Origin: Knoellia sp. p5-6-4
GTDB taxonomy: Bacteria > Actinomycetota > Actinomycetes > Actinomycetales > Dermatophilaceae
NCBI RefSeq assembly: GCF_029222705.1
Contig: NZ_JARGZF010000002.1
Span: forward strand, 806,001 to 870,000
Length of the DNA: 64,000 bases
Reading direction: 5' to 3'
The notes beneath the pieces were generated by a model that was not told the DNA's origin, searched no databases, and was given only the letters and a program-made list of their open reading frames with translations. The position numbers and the translations under genes are program-made. Positions 6,285 to 12,762 of the stretch are shown piece by piece (the first letter of the stretch is position 1; every line of letters starts with the position of its first letter).

Positions 6285-7613
6285 ATGAGCAAGCCCAATC
6301 TGGTCCGCGCGTCGGACCTCGAGAACCTGCCCCTCTCCGAGAAGGTGGCCAAGGTCAAGGACGCCCTCCTGGCCCGCCACAACGCCCTCGACGAGATCGC
6401 CACCCGATCGGCCCAGGAGGGGCGCGAGCTCCTCGCCTCCGAGGCCCGGGAGGCCCAGGCCCACCGGTCCGAGATCGAGGCCCTCAACGACCTCCTGCCG
6501 GACTTCGGGTCGCAGATCCAGGGGTCTGGCCAGTGGACCTCCGGCGACGGCTCCGGCAACCGCTCGCACGGCCCGGTCGACTCGTCCGTCTACAAGGACG
6601 ACCAGCCCCTCACTCGGGGCCAGTCCTTCGAGGGCCTGATCCGGTCCAAGGGCCTCCACCTCGTCGACGGCGAGGAGGTCGACCTCAGCCTCCGGAAGGT
6701 CCTCCGTGGCGTCGTCCTCGGTGACTGGAAGGACGCCGAGGCGGAGCAGCGAGCCATGTCCGGCCTGACCGCCGCGGCCGGCGGGGTCATGATCCCGACG
6801 GTCCTGTCCGCCCGGATCATCGACCTGGCCCGGGCCCAGACCCGCGTCCTCCAGGCCGGCGCGGTCATCGTCCCGATGGCCAACCGGAAGGTCGACGTCG
6901 CCAAGTGGGCCGGCGACCCCGAGCCGGGTTGGAGGGCCGAGGGCTCGACCATCGACGAGTCCGACGGCCTCCTCGACAAGGTGACCCTGACGGCCAAGTC
7001 CCTCGCGGTCCTGACGAAGGCCACCCGGGAGTGGCTCGAGGACACCGACGGCGACGCCGCCCTGATGAACGCCTTCGCCCGGTCCTTCGCCCTAAAGGTC
7101 GACCACGCCGGCCTCTACGGGGCTGGCGGCGACGAGCCCCAGGGTGTCAAGGGGGCCGCCGGCGTCAACGTCCAGGCCATCGACACCAACGGCCTCGCCC
7201 CGACCTGGGACACCCTGGCCCAGGCCGTCGGCCGCCTGCGGGACCTCAACGAGGACCCCAACGCCCAGATCATGGCCGACCGGACCAAGCGCGGCCTCGA
7301 GCTTCAGCGGGAGAACGGCTCGACCGGCCCCTACCTGGCCCCGCCGGTCTACCTCGACGGCGTGAGCCGCCTGTCCACCAGCCAGGTCCCGACCAATCTC
7401 GACGAGGGCACCTCGGTCGGCGTGGCATCGGACCTGTTCACGGCGGACTGGCACCAGCTCTTCGTCGGCGTCCGGACCAACCTGCAGATCCGGGTCCTCT
7501 CCGAGCGGTACGCCGACACCGGCCACGTGGGCTTCGTCGGCTGGTACCGCGGCGACGTGGCCGTGGCCCGGGCCGAGGCCTTCGACGTCGTGACCGGCCT
7601 CCTCGAGGCCTGA
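6285..7613 (+). CDS. HK97-type major capsid protein
   Basis: A 442-residue protein with the expected two-part layout. An N-terminal helical region of about 110 residues (K-V-K-D-A-L-L-A-R-H-N-A-L...E-A-L-N-D-L-L-P) resembles the scaffolding delta domain. The capsid fold follows, with markers such as Q-T-R-V-L-Q-A-G-A, W-A-G-D-P-E-P-G-W-R-A-E-G, T-L-T-A-K-S-L-A-V-L, a D-G-D-A-A-L-M-N-A-F-A-R helix and L-Y-G-A-G-G-D-E-P-Q-G-V. The ATG at 6285 has only AAAGGA 9 nt upstream. There is no protease, portal or terminase gene around it. A self-encoded capsid suggests that the element forms its own, possibly smaller, heads and borrows the rest from a helper phage (inference). Confidence 0.88.
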   Translation: MSKPNLVRASDLENLPLSEKVAKVKDALLARHNALDEIATRSAQEGRELLASEAREAQAHRSEIEALNDLLPDFGSQIQGSGQWTSGDGSGNRSHGPVDSSVYKDDQPLTRGQSFEGLIRSKGLHLVDGEEVDLSLRKVLRGVVLGDWKDAEAEQRAMSGLTAAAGGVMIPTVLSARIIDLARAQTRVLQAGAVIVPMANRKVDVAKWAGDPEPGWRAEGSTIDESDGLLDKVTLTAKSLAVLTKATREWLEDTDGDAALMNAFARSFALKVDHAGLYGAGGDEPQGVKGAAGVNVQAIDTNGLAPTWDTLAQAVGRLRDLNEDPNAQIMADRTKRGLELQRENGSTGPYLAPPVYLDGVSRLSTSQVPTNLDEGTSVGVASDLFTADWHQLFVGVRTNLQIRVLSERYADTGHVGFVGWYRGDVAVARAEAFDVVTGLLEA

Positions 7614-7761
7614 TGGACTTCGGGCTGGCCCGTCAACGGCGCGCCCTGGCGGAGGTTCTTCCTGTGGAATCTTCCCTCCGCCGGGGACCGAAGGTCTGGA
7701 GGCACCTTTCCCTCCTCTGGAGGGCCTGAGAAGGACCTGCGGGCCAGCTCGAAACCAGACG

Positions 7762-7803
7762 AGGCCCCCTGTCACCCGCGATCCGGGCGGCAGGGGGCCT
7801 TTC
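7762..7803 (+). terminator. terminator after capsid gene
   Basis: A perfect 10-bp stem (aggccccctg at 7762-7771 with cagggggcct at 7791-7800), 19-nt loop, followed by TTT. It lies about 150 bp after the capsid stop and closes the rightward transcription unit. Confidence 0.75.
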
Positions 7804-8097
7804 CATGTGCCAGGCGGCCCGTCTGGGCATCCTCTGGGCATGAGGGGGCCCGGGTAGGGGCGCCCGGTCCCGCCCGTTGCTCTCTTGGTGAAGGCGGGAC
7901 ACCAGAGGGGCCCAAACCGGTGCGAGTTGTGCCTCTGAACCGTCGCAGAGCGGACGAACGGGTGTGATCCACGTCACACCCGCGAGGGTCCAGTCGCGGC
8001 CTCGGGCGGTTTCCAAGGCAGTCTTCGAGGCCGCACACTGATGTGAACCGAGGCGAGCCAGCCCCGGCGATGATTAACAAGTCCACACGGACAACCA

Positions 8098-8146
8098 CGA
8101 GGGCCAAGTGTTGCCGCACTTGGCCCTCGAGGTCCCCTAGGGGACC
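8098..8146. repeat. 13-bp perfect hairpin followed by 16-bp perfect palindrome
   Basis: cgagggccaagtg (8098-8110) pairs perfectly with 8117-8129 around a 6-nt loop, and is followed one base later by the uninterrupted palindrome ggtcccctaggggacc (8131-8146). There is no T-run. It could be a bidirectional terminator, an operator, or a packaging or replication signal of the element. Confidence 0.6.
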
Positions 8147-8171
8147 ACTTGCAGGAAGATCTAAGAACAGG

Positions 8172-8327
8172 ATGGAGCAAATGGAAAGCGCCAGCGTACA
8201 TCTCTACAGATGTAGTCACCACCTCTCCAAGCGTCGCGTTCGGGTGCCCGCCGCGATCGTCATCATCATCGTGGTCATGGCCAAGGTCTGGCCCACGCTA
8301 GAGGTGACCTTCAAGTTCGGCAGCTGA
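8172..8327 (+). CDS. 51-residue membrane peptide, paralogue of 10471-10626
   Basis: A short ORF starting M-E-Q-M-E-S-A-S. The N-terminal half is basic (H-H-L-S-K-R-R-V-R-V) and is followed by a hydrophobic helix P-A-A-I-V-I-I-I-V-V-M-A-K-V-W-P and a short tail T-L-E-V-T-F-K-F-G-S. It aligns without gaps over its C-terminal 26 residues with the 51-residue product of 10471-10626 (P-x-A-I-x-x-I-x-V-V-x-A-K-x-x-P-x-L-E...G). Equal length and conserved pattern at two loci argue that both are real genes. Hairpins follow. The likely location is the cytoplasmic membrane; function unknown. AACAGGAT is only a weak ribosome site. Confidence 0.6.
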   Translation: MEQMESASVHLYRCSHHLSKRRVRVPAAIVIIIVVMAKVWPTLEVTFKFGS

Positions 8328-8344
8328 AACCGGCAACGCCTACC

Positions 8345-8412
8345 GGCGTCGTCTTCCTGCCAAAGGCGACGCCCACCAAGGCAAGCGCCCGACCCAGAGC
8401 GGTTGGGCGCTT
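8345..8412 (+). terminator. tandem hairpins after 51-residue peptide gene
   Basis: A small 7-bp stem (8345-8351 with 8367-8373) is followed by a strong 12-bp stem (aagcgcccgacc at 8383-8394 with ggttgggcgctt at 8401-8412, one G-T pair, 6-nt loop). This suits a terminator between the rightward peptide gene and the leftward genes starting at 9253. Confidence 0.55.
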
Positions 8413-8459
8413 GTCCCTTGTCTGGGGGTAGCAAACGGGTGGCACCTCAAGGTGGGGAC

Positions 8460-8765
8460 TCAAGGCTCCTCGGCAACGGTCAGGTGACGAGGTCGGTGAC
8501 CGCGGAGGAGGCCGTGGAGGAGGCTTGGGCTTGAAGACTTGATCTTCATGGGCGCTTGCCCGGCGACCGCGCGGGCGACCGCCAGCGAGTCGGCGTGAAC
8601 CTGGTCGTCGGTATATCCGCTGATGGGCAGGCCCTCGCCCTCCTCGGCAATGGCATCGGCTGCGTCCGAGAGGTCCACGTCAACGACCACCCGACCATCG
8701 GGGAAGACCCCGATGGTCACGGGCAGGCCGACGACGTAACCACGCGGAGGGGTCCTGCGCCCCAT
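8460..8765 (-). CDS. 101-residue hypothetical protein
   Basis: The ATG at 8765 overlaps the stop of the upstream DNA-binding gene by one base (TGATG), so the two are coupled. The N-terminal part (G-L-P-V-T-I-G-V-F-P-D-G-R-V-V-V-D-V-D-L-S-D) looks like a small beta-rich domain, followed by an acidic helix and a basic tail. No family is recognised. It is the last gene of the element's leftward pair and may modulate the DNA-binding protein. Confidence 0.55.
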   Translation of the reverse strand: MGRRTPPRGYVVGLPVTIGVFPDGRVVVDVDLSDAADAIAEEGEGLPISGYTDDQVHADSLAVARAVAGQAPMKIKSSSPSLLHGLLRGHRPRHLTVAEEP

Positions 8766-9253
8766 CACTCCGCCTTGGTGGCGGGCTTGGCGGCGCGGGA
8801 GGCCTGGGCGGTCTTCTGGGCCTCCGCCTTCCTGGTTGCCTTGAGGGAGGCCTCCTTGGCCTTCTCCTCCGCCTTCTTCGCCGCCTCAGCGGCCTTCTTC
8901 GCCTTCTCCTCGGCCTGCCGCTTGGCGGTGTCCTCCTTGGCCGCCGCCTTCTTCGCGGCCTGGGCGTCCACGTGGGCCTTGATGACGGCCTTCTGGTCCG
9001 CGTCCCCTTCGGCGGCGAGGAACCGGACGACCTCCCCGACCCGACCAACGGTGCAGCCGACCTTCTGGGCCAGGGCCGCGCGGGACAGGTTGGGGTCCTT
9101 CCTCAGGGCCTCCACGATGGCCTCCCCCTTGGCCCCGCCGGCCTTGACCTTGAAGGCGGACTTGGGGGCCTCGACCTTCGGGGCCTCTGCGGCCTTGGTG
9201 GGAGCGGGCTTCGGGGCCTGGGCGGACTTGGCGGCGGTGGGCTTAGCGGTCAT
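8765..9253 (-). CDS. HTH protein with Lys/Ala-rich histone-like tail
   Basis: A 162-residue protein. The start at 9253 is chosen because of the AGGAGAGG site upstream. Residues 1-35 are low-complexity A/K/P. Residues about 38-80 (E-A-I-V-E-A-L-R-K-D-P-N-L-S-R-A-A-L-A-Q...G-R-V-G-E-V-V-R-F-L) fit a helix-turn-helix. From about 95 to the end it is a continuous K/A/E-rich helix with repeated A-K-K-A-x-E-x-A-K-K. The combination resembles nucleoid-associated or Lsr2/H1-like regulators. In the element it could compact DNA or act as a regulator. No named family is assigned. Confidence 0.7.
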   Translation of the reverse strand: MTAKPTAAKSAQAPKPAPTKAAEAPKVEAPKSAFKVKAGGAKGEAIVEALRKDPNLSRAALAQKVGCTVGRVGEVVRFLAAEGDADQKAVIKAHVDAQAAKKAAAKEDTAKRQAEEKAKKAAEAAKKAEEKAKEASLKATRKAEAQKTAQASRAAKPATKAE

Positions 9254-9528
9254 TGTTCTTTGTCCTCTCCTGATGAATTCGAACACCTGTTCGAACTTCG
9301 TTGATGGAAGGACCGTCTCAGACCCGGATGGTCTTCGCACATACCCCGGAAGGGACTATTTCCGGCATAGTCACGACGAGCTAGCTGCTCGGGGTATGAC
9401 CGCGCCCCGGCATTCCAGACCGACCCCCAGGGGGAAGGGAGCCCTTCGTCCGGACACCGGGGCGCGGCGACCACCAAGGGGAGGACGATTCCCTATGGGG
9501 TGGGGTCAGGGACGGCAGTGGGCCACGG

Positions 9529-10143
9529 TCACTCACCCACGACGGCCGGACAGTTGATGGTCCCGGCCGGGGCCTGGTTCGCCGGCATGATGTTGATACC
9601 CGAGCCGGGGTCGAACGGGTGGACCACGCCATCGGGCGTCAGATCGTCGGTGGCCGAGATCCGCATCGAGACATTGGCCCCCTGGCCTGAGCCGTAGGTG
9701 GTCCGCGGGACGTCCGCGCCGCAGCCGGTGAGAAGCTCGGCCTTCCATCCGGCCGGCAGGTTCGGGATGGCCAAGCCGGTGATCACGCCCTCCACGCCGC
9801 CCGAGCCCGTTGACTTGATGAAGACCTTGCCGTCCACGACACAGGCGTCACCGGGAAGCGCGTCGTTGACCTCGAAGGTGACCTTCGTCCCGTCCCCAGA
9901 CGGGGTGACGGCACAGATTCCGGCGGTGCTCCCCACGCCGTCCCCGTCACTGGCATCGATGTCGAGGGTCGCGATCTGCCACAGGGGCTCGAAGGCGCCG
10001 GCCTTGACGTGGCCGTCCATCTGCGCCTTCCCGACGAAGGCGGCCCAGCCGATCCCGCCAATGAGGGCCAGGGCCCCGCCTGCCGCGGCGGCCTTCTTCT
10101 TCCTCGAGTCGAAGGCCGGCCCGATGCTGAGGTTCTTCCTCAT
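9529..10143 (-). CDS. membrane-anchored exported protein of the element
   Basis: A 204-residue protein; the ATG at 10143 follows GGAAGGGG. A basic N-terminus (M-R-K-N-L-S...S-R-K-K-K) precedes one hydrophobic segment (A-A-A-A-G-G-A-L-A-L-I-G-G-I-G-W-A-A-F). The remainder is a Gly/Asp/Thr-rich beta-type extracellular domain with four Cys (I-C-A-V...D-A-C-V-V...T-G-C-G...N-C-P). The junction W-A-A-F...V-K-A-G-A-F loosely resembles SipW-dependent/TasA-type secreted proteins, but this is weak. It is unusual cargo in a 10-kb satellite-like element and may alter the cell surface of the host. Confidence 0.65.
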   Translation of the reverse strand: MRKNLSIGPAFDSRKKKAAAAGGALALIGGIGWAAFVGKAQMDGHVKAGAFEPLWQIATLDIDASDGDGVGSTAGICAVTPSGDGTKVTFEVNDALPGDACVVDGKVFIKSTGSGGVEGVITGLAIPNLPAGWKAELLTGCGADVPRTTYGSGQGANVSMRISATDDLTPDGVVHPFDPGSGINIMPANQAPAGTINCPAVVGE

Positions 10144-10470
10144 GGTGTTTCCCCTTCCGGTTCGTTGATGTCGCCGGCCTCCAGGAGAGCCCGGCTCCTG
10201 GACCGTAAGACCCGAGGGCAGGCAGAGCACACAGCCGAATCACCCTCTCTTCGTTGGTGATTCGACGACGGGGCTTTCCCCCAGCCCGTCGTTCAACCGT
10301 GGCAAGGAGTCACGGGAGGGTCAAGGGGGGATCGGCCGAACGGACGACCGAAGGGTCGGCCGCGCGGGCTAATCTCCCTGGCCCGCATGGGCCAGGGTAG
10401 GGCGGTGCGGCACCACCAGGCGCCGATCCCGTTGCCAGAGAAGGGGATCGACGCCTGGTGGGCTACCGGG
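10144..10470. other. intergenic region with stacked hairpins
   Basis: About 330 bp without a gene. It contains a hairpin gaatcacc/ggtgattc (10237-10244 with 10256-10263), a second bulged hairpin (about 10265-10291, acgacggg with cccgtcgt) and the long hairpin at 10414-10460. It must also hold the promoter of the exported-protein gene. Confidence 0.5.
10414..10460 (-). terminator. 17-bp hairpin after second 51-residue peptide gene
   Basis: caccaggcgccgatccc (10414-10430) pairs with 10444-10460 with one mismatch and a 13-nt loop. It starts 10 bp after the stop of the leftward peptide gene. No T-run is present. Confidence 0.55.
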
Positions 10471-10626
10471 TCAGCCGCCGAGCCGGAGGTACAGCTCGAG
10501 GCCCGGGACCAACTTCGCCAGCACGACCACGATCACGAGAATCGCGGGCGGGGTGTAGACGACCGGCCGGCGAAGTGATCCAATGTGACGGCAGGGCGCA
10601 ACCTGCCGTACGGTGGAAACCATCAT
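10471..10626 (-). CDS. 51-residue membrane peptide, paralogue of 8172-8327
   Basis: The ATG at 10626 follows AAAGGGAT. The product starts M-M-V-S-T-V-R-Q-V-A, has a basic middle (S-L-R-R-P-V-V-Y-T-P), then the hydrophobic helix P-A-I-L-V-I-V-V-V-L-A-K-L-V-P and the tail G-L-E-L-Y-L-R-L-G-G. It has exactly the same length as the product of 8172-8327, and 12 of the last 26 positions are identical without a gap. The two genes face each other across the right arm of the element. The shared P-x-A-I...A-K...P-x-L-E...G pattern defines an unnamed small membrane-protein family; function unknown. Confidence 0.65.
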   Translation of the reverse strand: MMVSTVRQVAPCRHIGSLRRPVVYTPPAILVIVVVLAKLVPGLELYLRLGG

Positions 10627-10972
10627 CGAGATATCCCTTTCATGGGGTGTCGGCTTCAGGCCCGGGCTCCTACCCCCGGGCCTTTAGCTTGTTGATTTGG
10701 TTCTTGATGTCGCGGTCGCCGTTGACCACTACGGGAAGCATAAGCGGCGAAGCCGACGCCTCTCGGCGAGTCGTCGGGCGTGGCGCCGCTGCCTACCTCA
10801 GCAGGCTAATGCCGTCACTGACACAAGCCGCTGTTCGGACGATAGGCCCTGCGTGGGTGCCTGCAAACCCGGTCCTGTGGACAACGCGTGGACGGGCGCC
10901 GTTCTTCTCCTCCACTCCCCCGACGAGCGCCAAGACCAGCCCCCGTGGACGGTGATCTCGGAGGCCTCCTGC
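10627..10972. other. right end of element, no convincing gene
   Basis: About 345 bp between the last element gene and the fused end of tadC. It contains a 9-bp hairpin (aggcccggg at 10658-10666 with cccgggcct at 10675-10683) and a locally A+T-rich stretch (10681-10745) unlike its surroundings. A 23-codon minus-strand frame (10670-10741) has no ribosome binding site. Integrase half-site sequences for attP are expected near its right end. Confidence 0.5.
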
Positions 10973-11893
10973 TCACGCAGAGAGGACTCGGGGCGAGGAA
11001 TGTGGGTAAGTGACGACCGGGACCATCATGAGGATCTCCTTCTTGCCGCCCTCCTCCATCACCGCCCGCCGCCCGGCCTCGCGCACGTCCTGCGCCTGCG
11101 CGCGAAGCACCTCCGCAAGGGGCGTGCCACGCTGGACGGCCACGACCATGCCGTCGACGAATCGCGCCAGGCTGGGCAGGCCGGTCCTGTCGGCCAGTCC
11201 CTGCAGTGCGGTCGGCAGGTTGGCGCCTGCGCGGGCGTCGGCGAGGCAGCGGCCCAGCTCGCCGGCCAGTTCGCCCCTGGAGAGCCGGCAGACGCGCTCG
11301 AGCGCCCCGACGGCCCCCTCGCCCGCACCCACGGCCAACGCCAGGAGCTCCGCCACTGTGGGGAACTCGGCCAGCATCCTCGCCTCGCGCCGGTTGGCCT
11401 CGCGGGACAGCCACTGGTCGCGCGCCACGATGCCGATGCCGGCACCACACAAGGTCATCATCACCAGCGGGACGAGCGAGCCACCCTTGTTGAGCCAGAT
11501 GCCCATGCCCAGACCGGCACCCCCGACCGTGCCGAGCGCACCCCAGACGACCTGCTCGGCCCGGAAGCGGTCGACGTCCGGGGCCAGCCCTGCCCGCAGG
11601 AGGCGCCGCCGCACCGACGCCGATCCGCCCAGCAGCCGCTCGATGCCCTGGGCGAGGTCGCGGACCACCGGCCGCAGCAGCACCGCGAGCGCACTGGCGC
11701 CATCGACGTGGTTGCCTGCGAGGAGACGCGAGGGCTTGGGCGCATCGCGCAGGTAGGGGTGGAGCCGGTGCTCCAGGCGCGGCCGCCGGTGCAGGGGCAG
11801 GCCCAGCCACACCAGCGCGAGGCCCAGGCCGAGCATGAGCCCGAGGCCCGCGCCGGGCCCGGACAGCCCATCGACGCCCAGCAGGCCCGTCAT
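10973..11893 (-). pseudogene. tadC: tadC, 3' end replaced by element sequence
   Basis: A T2SSF-domain inner-membrane protein of the Tad pilus. The ATG at 11893 overlaps the tadB stop (ATGA). Markers are membrane helices near the N-terminus, the L-L-R-A-G-L-A-P-D-V-D-R-F-R segment, A-L-A-V-G-A-G-E-G and the conserved C-terminal K-K-E-I-L-M-M-V-P-V-V. After V-P-V-V the native frame runs into the element and ends with 12 foreign residues (T-Y-P-H-S-S-P-R-V-L-S-A) instead of the native 23-residue hydrophobic tail found at 959-1030. TadC thus lacks its last transmembrane segment and is probably non-functional while the element is integrated. The restored protein would be 317 residues. Confidence 0.92.
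11012..11024. other. attR core of the integrated element
   Basis: Second copy of gacgaccgggacc, inside the coding sequence of the truncated tadC (V-P-V-V codons on the minus strand). Merging it with 1031-1043 restores the tadC frame exactly. Confidence 0.88.
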
Positions 11894-12759
11894 CGCAGGA
11901 CCCGCTCGTCCTCGGGCAGCCGGCCGATGTGCACCATGATCCGGTAGGCGGCGATGGACACCGCGGCGCCCGTCGCCAGAACCACGGCGCCCAGGGCGGT
12001 GCCGTAGGCCTGCACCGACTCGCCCCGCGACGCCATGAGGGCCAGCACCACCCACGGGGCGGCCACGGCGAGGCGGGCGGCGTTCACGGTCCAGCCCTGG
12101 CGCGTCTCGAGCTCTGCCCGGGTGCGGGCATCCTCGCGCAGGAAGGCCGACAGGGTGCGCAACAGCCGGCCGAGGTCGCTGCCGCCGACCTCCCGGGCGA
12201 TGCGCAGCGACTCCACGAGACGGTCGCCGACGGGGTCGCTGAGCCGGTCCTTGAGGCGGTCGAGGCAGTCGTGGAAGCGCCCGGTGGTCCGGTAGTCCTC
12301 GGCGAAGCCACGGAAGGCCGGCCGGAACTCCTCGGGGCCTCGCTGCCCCAGCTGGGACAGCGCCTCGGGAAGGGCGAGACCGGCGCGGACCGCAGAGGCG
12401 ATGTTGTCGACCGCGTCGGGCCAGAGGTCACGCATCACGGCCCGCCGGCGACGCGCGCGCATCCGGACCAGGGCCAGCGGGGCGTAGCCCGCCATCACGG
12501 CGAAACACACCGCGATGGGCACCACCGTCGTCAGTGCCAGCACGGCGACGAAGACCACGACCAGGGCCGTCACACACGCGAACACCAGCGTCCGTGGACG
12601 CATCCCCTCGTAGCCCGCCTGGACGAGGTCGTCCCGGAGCCGGTCCGCGAGCCCTGAGCGGCGAGCCGTCGGTGCGGCCGCGGCATCCGGCACCCAGCAG
12701 GACCACCAGATGAAGAAGACGCCGATGCCGAGCAGGAGCCCGAGGAGGAGACCGCGCAC
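11890..12759 (-). CDS. tadB: TadB-like Tad pilus inner-membrane protein (T2SSF)
   Basis: A 289-residue protein; the GTG at 12759 lies 4 nt after the tadA stop, with CAGGAG upstream. It has an N-terminal membrane helix, two further helices (about residues 60-95), and the T2SSF core (A-V-R-A-G-L-A-L-P-E-A-L-S-Q-L-G...E-V-G-G-S-D-L-G-R-L-L-R-T-L), ending in two hydrophobic segments. With TadC it forms the membrane platform on which the TadA ATPase drives pilus extension. Overlap with tadC and tight linkage to tadA mark one operon. Confidence 0.9.
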   Translation of the reverse strand: MRGLLLGLLLGIGVFFIWWSCWVPDAAAAPTARRSGLADRLRDDLVQAGYEGMRPRTLVFACVTALVVVFVAVLALTTVVPIAVCFAVMAGYAPLALVRMRARRRRAVMRDLWPDAVDNIASAVRAGLALPEALSQLGQRGPEEFRPAFRGFAEDYRTTGRFHDCLDRLKDRLSDPVGDRLVESLRIAREVGGSDLGRLLRTLSAFLREDARTRAELETRQGWTVNAARLAVAAPWVVLALMASRGESVQAYGTALGAVVLATGAAVSIAAYRIMVHIGRLPEDERVLR

Positions 12760-12762
12760 CGG

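Larger units (their letters stand above)
7614..8171. other. intergenic region with terminator and strong hairpins
   Basis: About 560 bp between the capsid gene and the first small membrane-peptide gene. It holds the capsid-gene terminator (7762-7803) and the hairpin/palindrome pair at 8098-8146. A short frame overlapping the capsid stop (7613-7729) is not convincing. No other gene is seen. Confidence 0.6.
1031..11024. mobile_element. serine-integrase phage-satellite-like element integrated in tadC
   Basis: The boundaries are defined by the direct repeat gacgaccgggacc at both ends and by exact restoration of the tadC reading frame when the intervening 9,981 bp are removed. The content is phage-like but minimal: a large serine recombinase at the left end, small translationally coupled genes, a RepA-like ATPase with adjacent repeat array, HNH-type and zinc-ribbon proteins, an HK97-type capsid protein, and regulatory or membrane proteins on the right arm. 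No terminase, portal, maturation protease, tail or lysis gene is recognisable. Size and content recall the M. tuberculosis phiRv1 class and capsid-encoding phage satellites. Satellite status is inference; an eroded prophage is the alternative, but no broken gene is seen inside. Confidence 0.88.

Noticed and set aside
7613-7729. 38-codon frame overlapping the capsid stop (TGATG)
   Set aside because: It has start/stop overlap but no ribosome site, Arg-rich composition typical of out-of-frame reading of high-GC DNA, and hairpin-forming sequence inside.
10670-10741. 23-codon minus-strand frame at the right end of the element
   Set aside because: Codon pattern looks plausible and a hairpin overlaps its stop, but there is no ribosome binding site and nothing similar elsewhere; too short to support.
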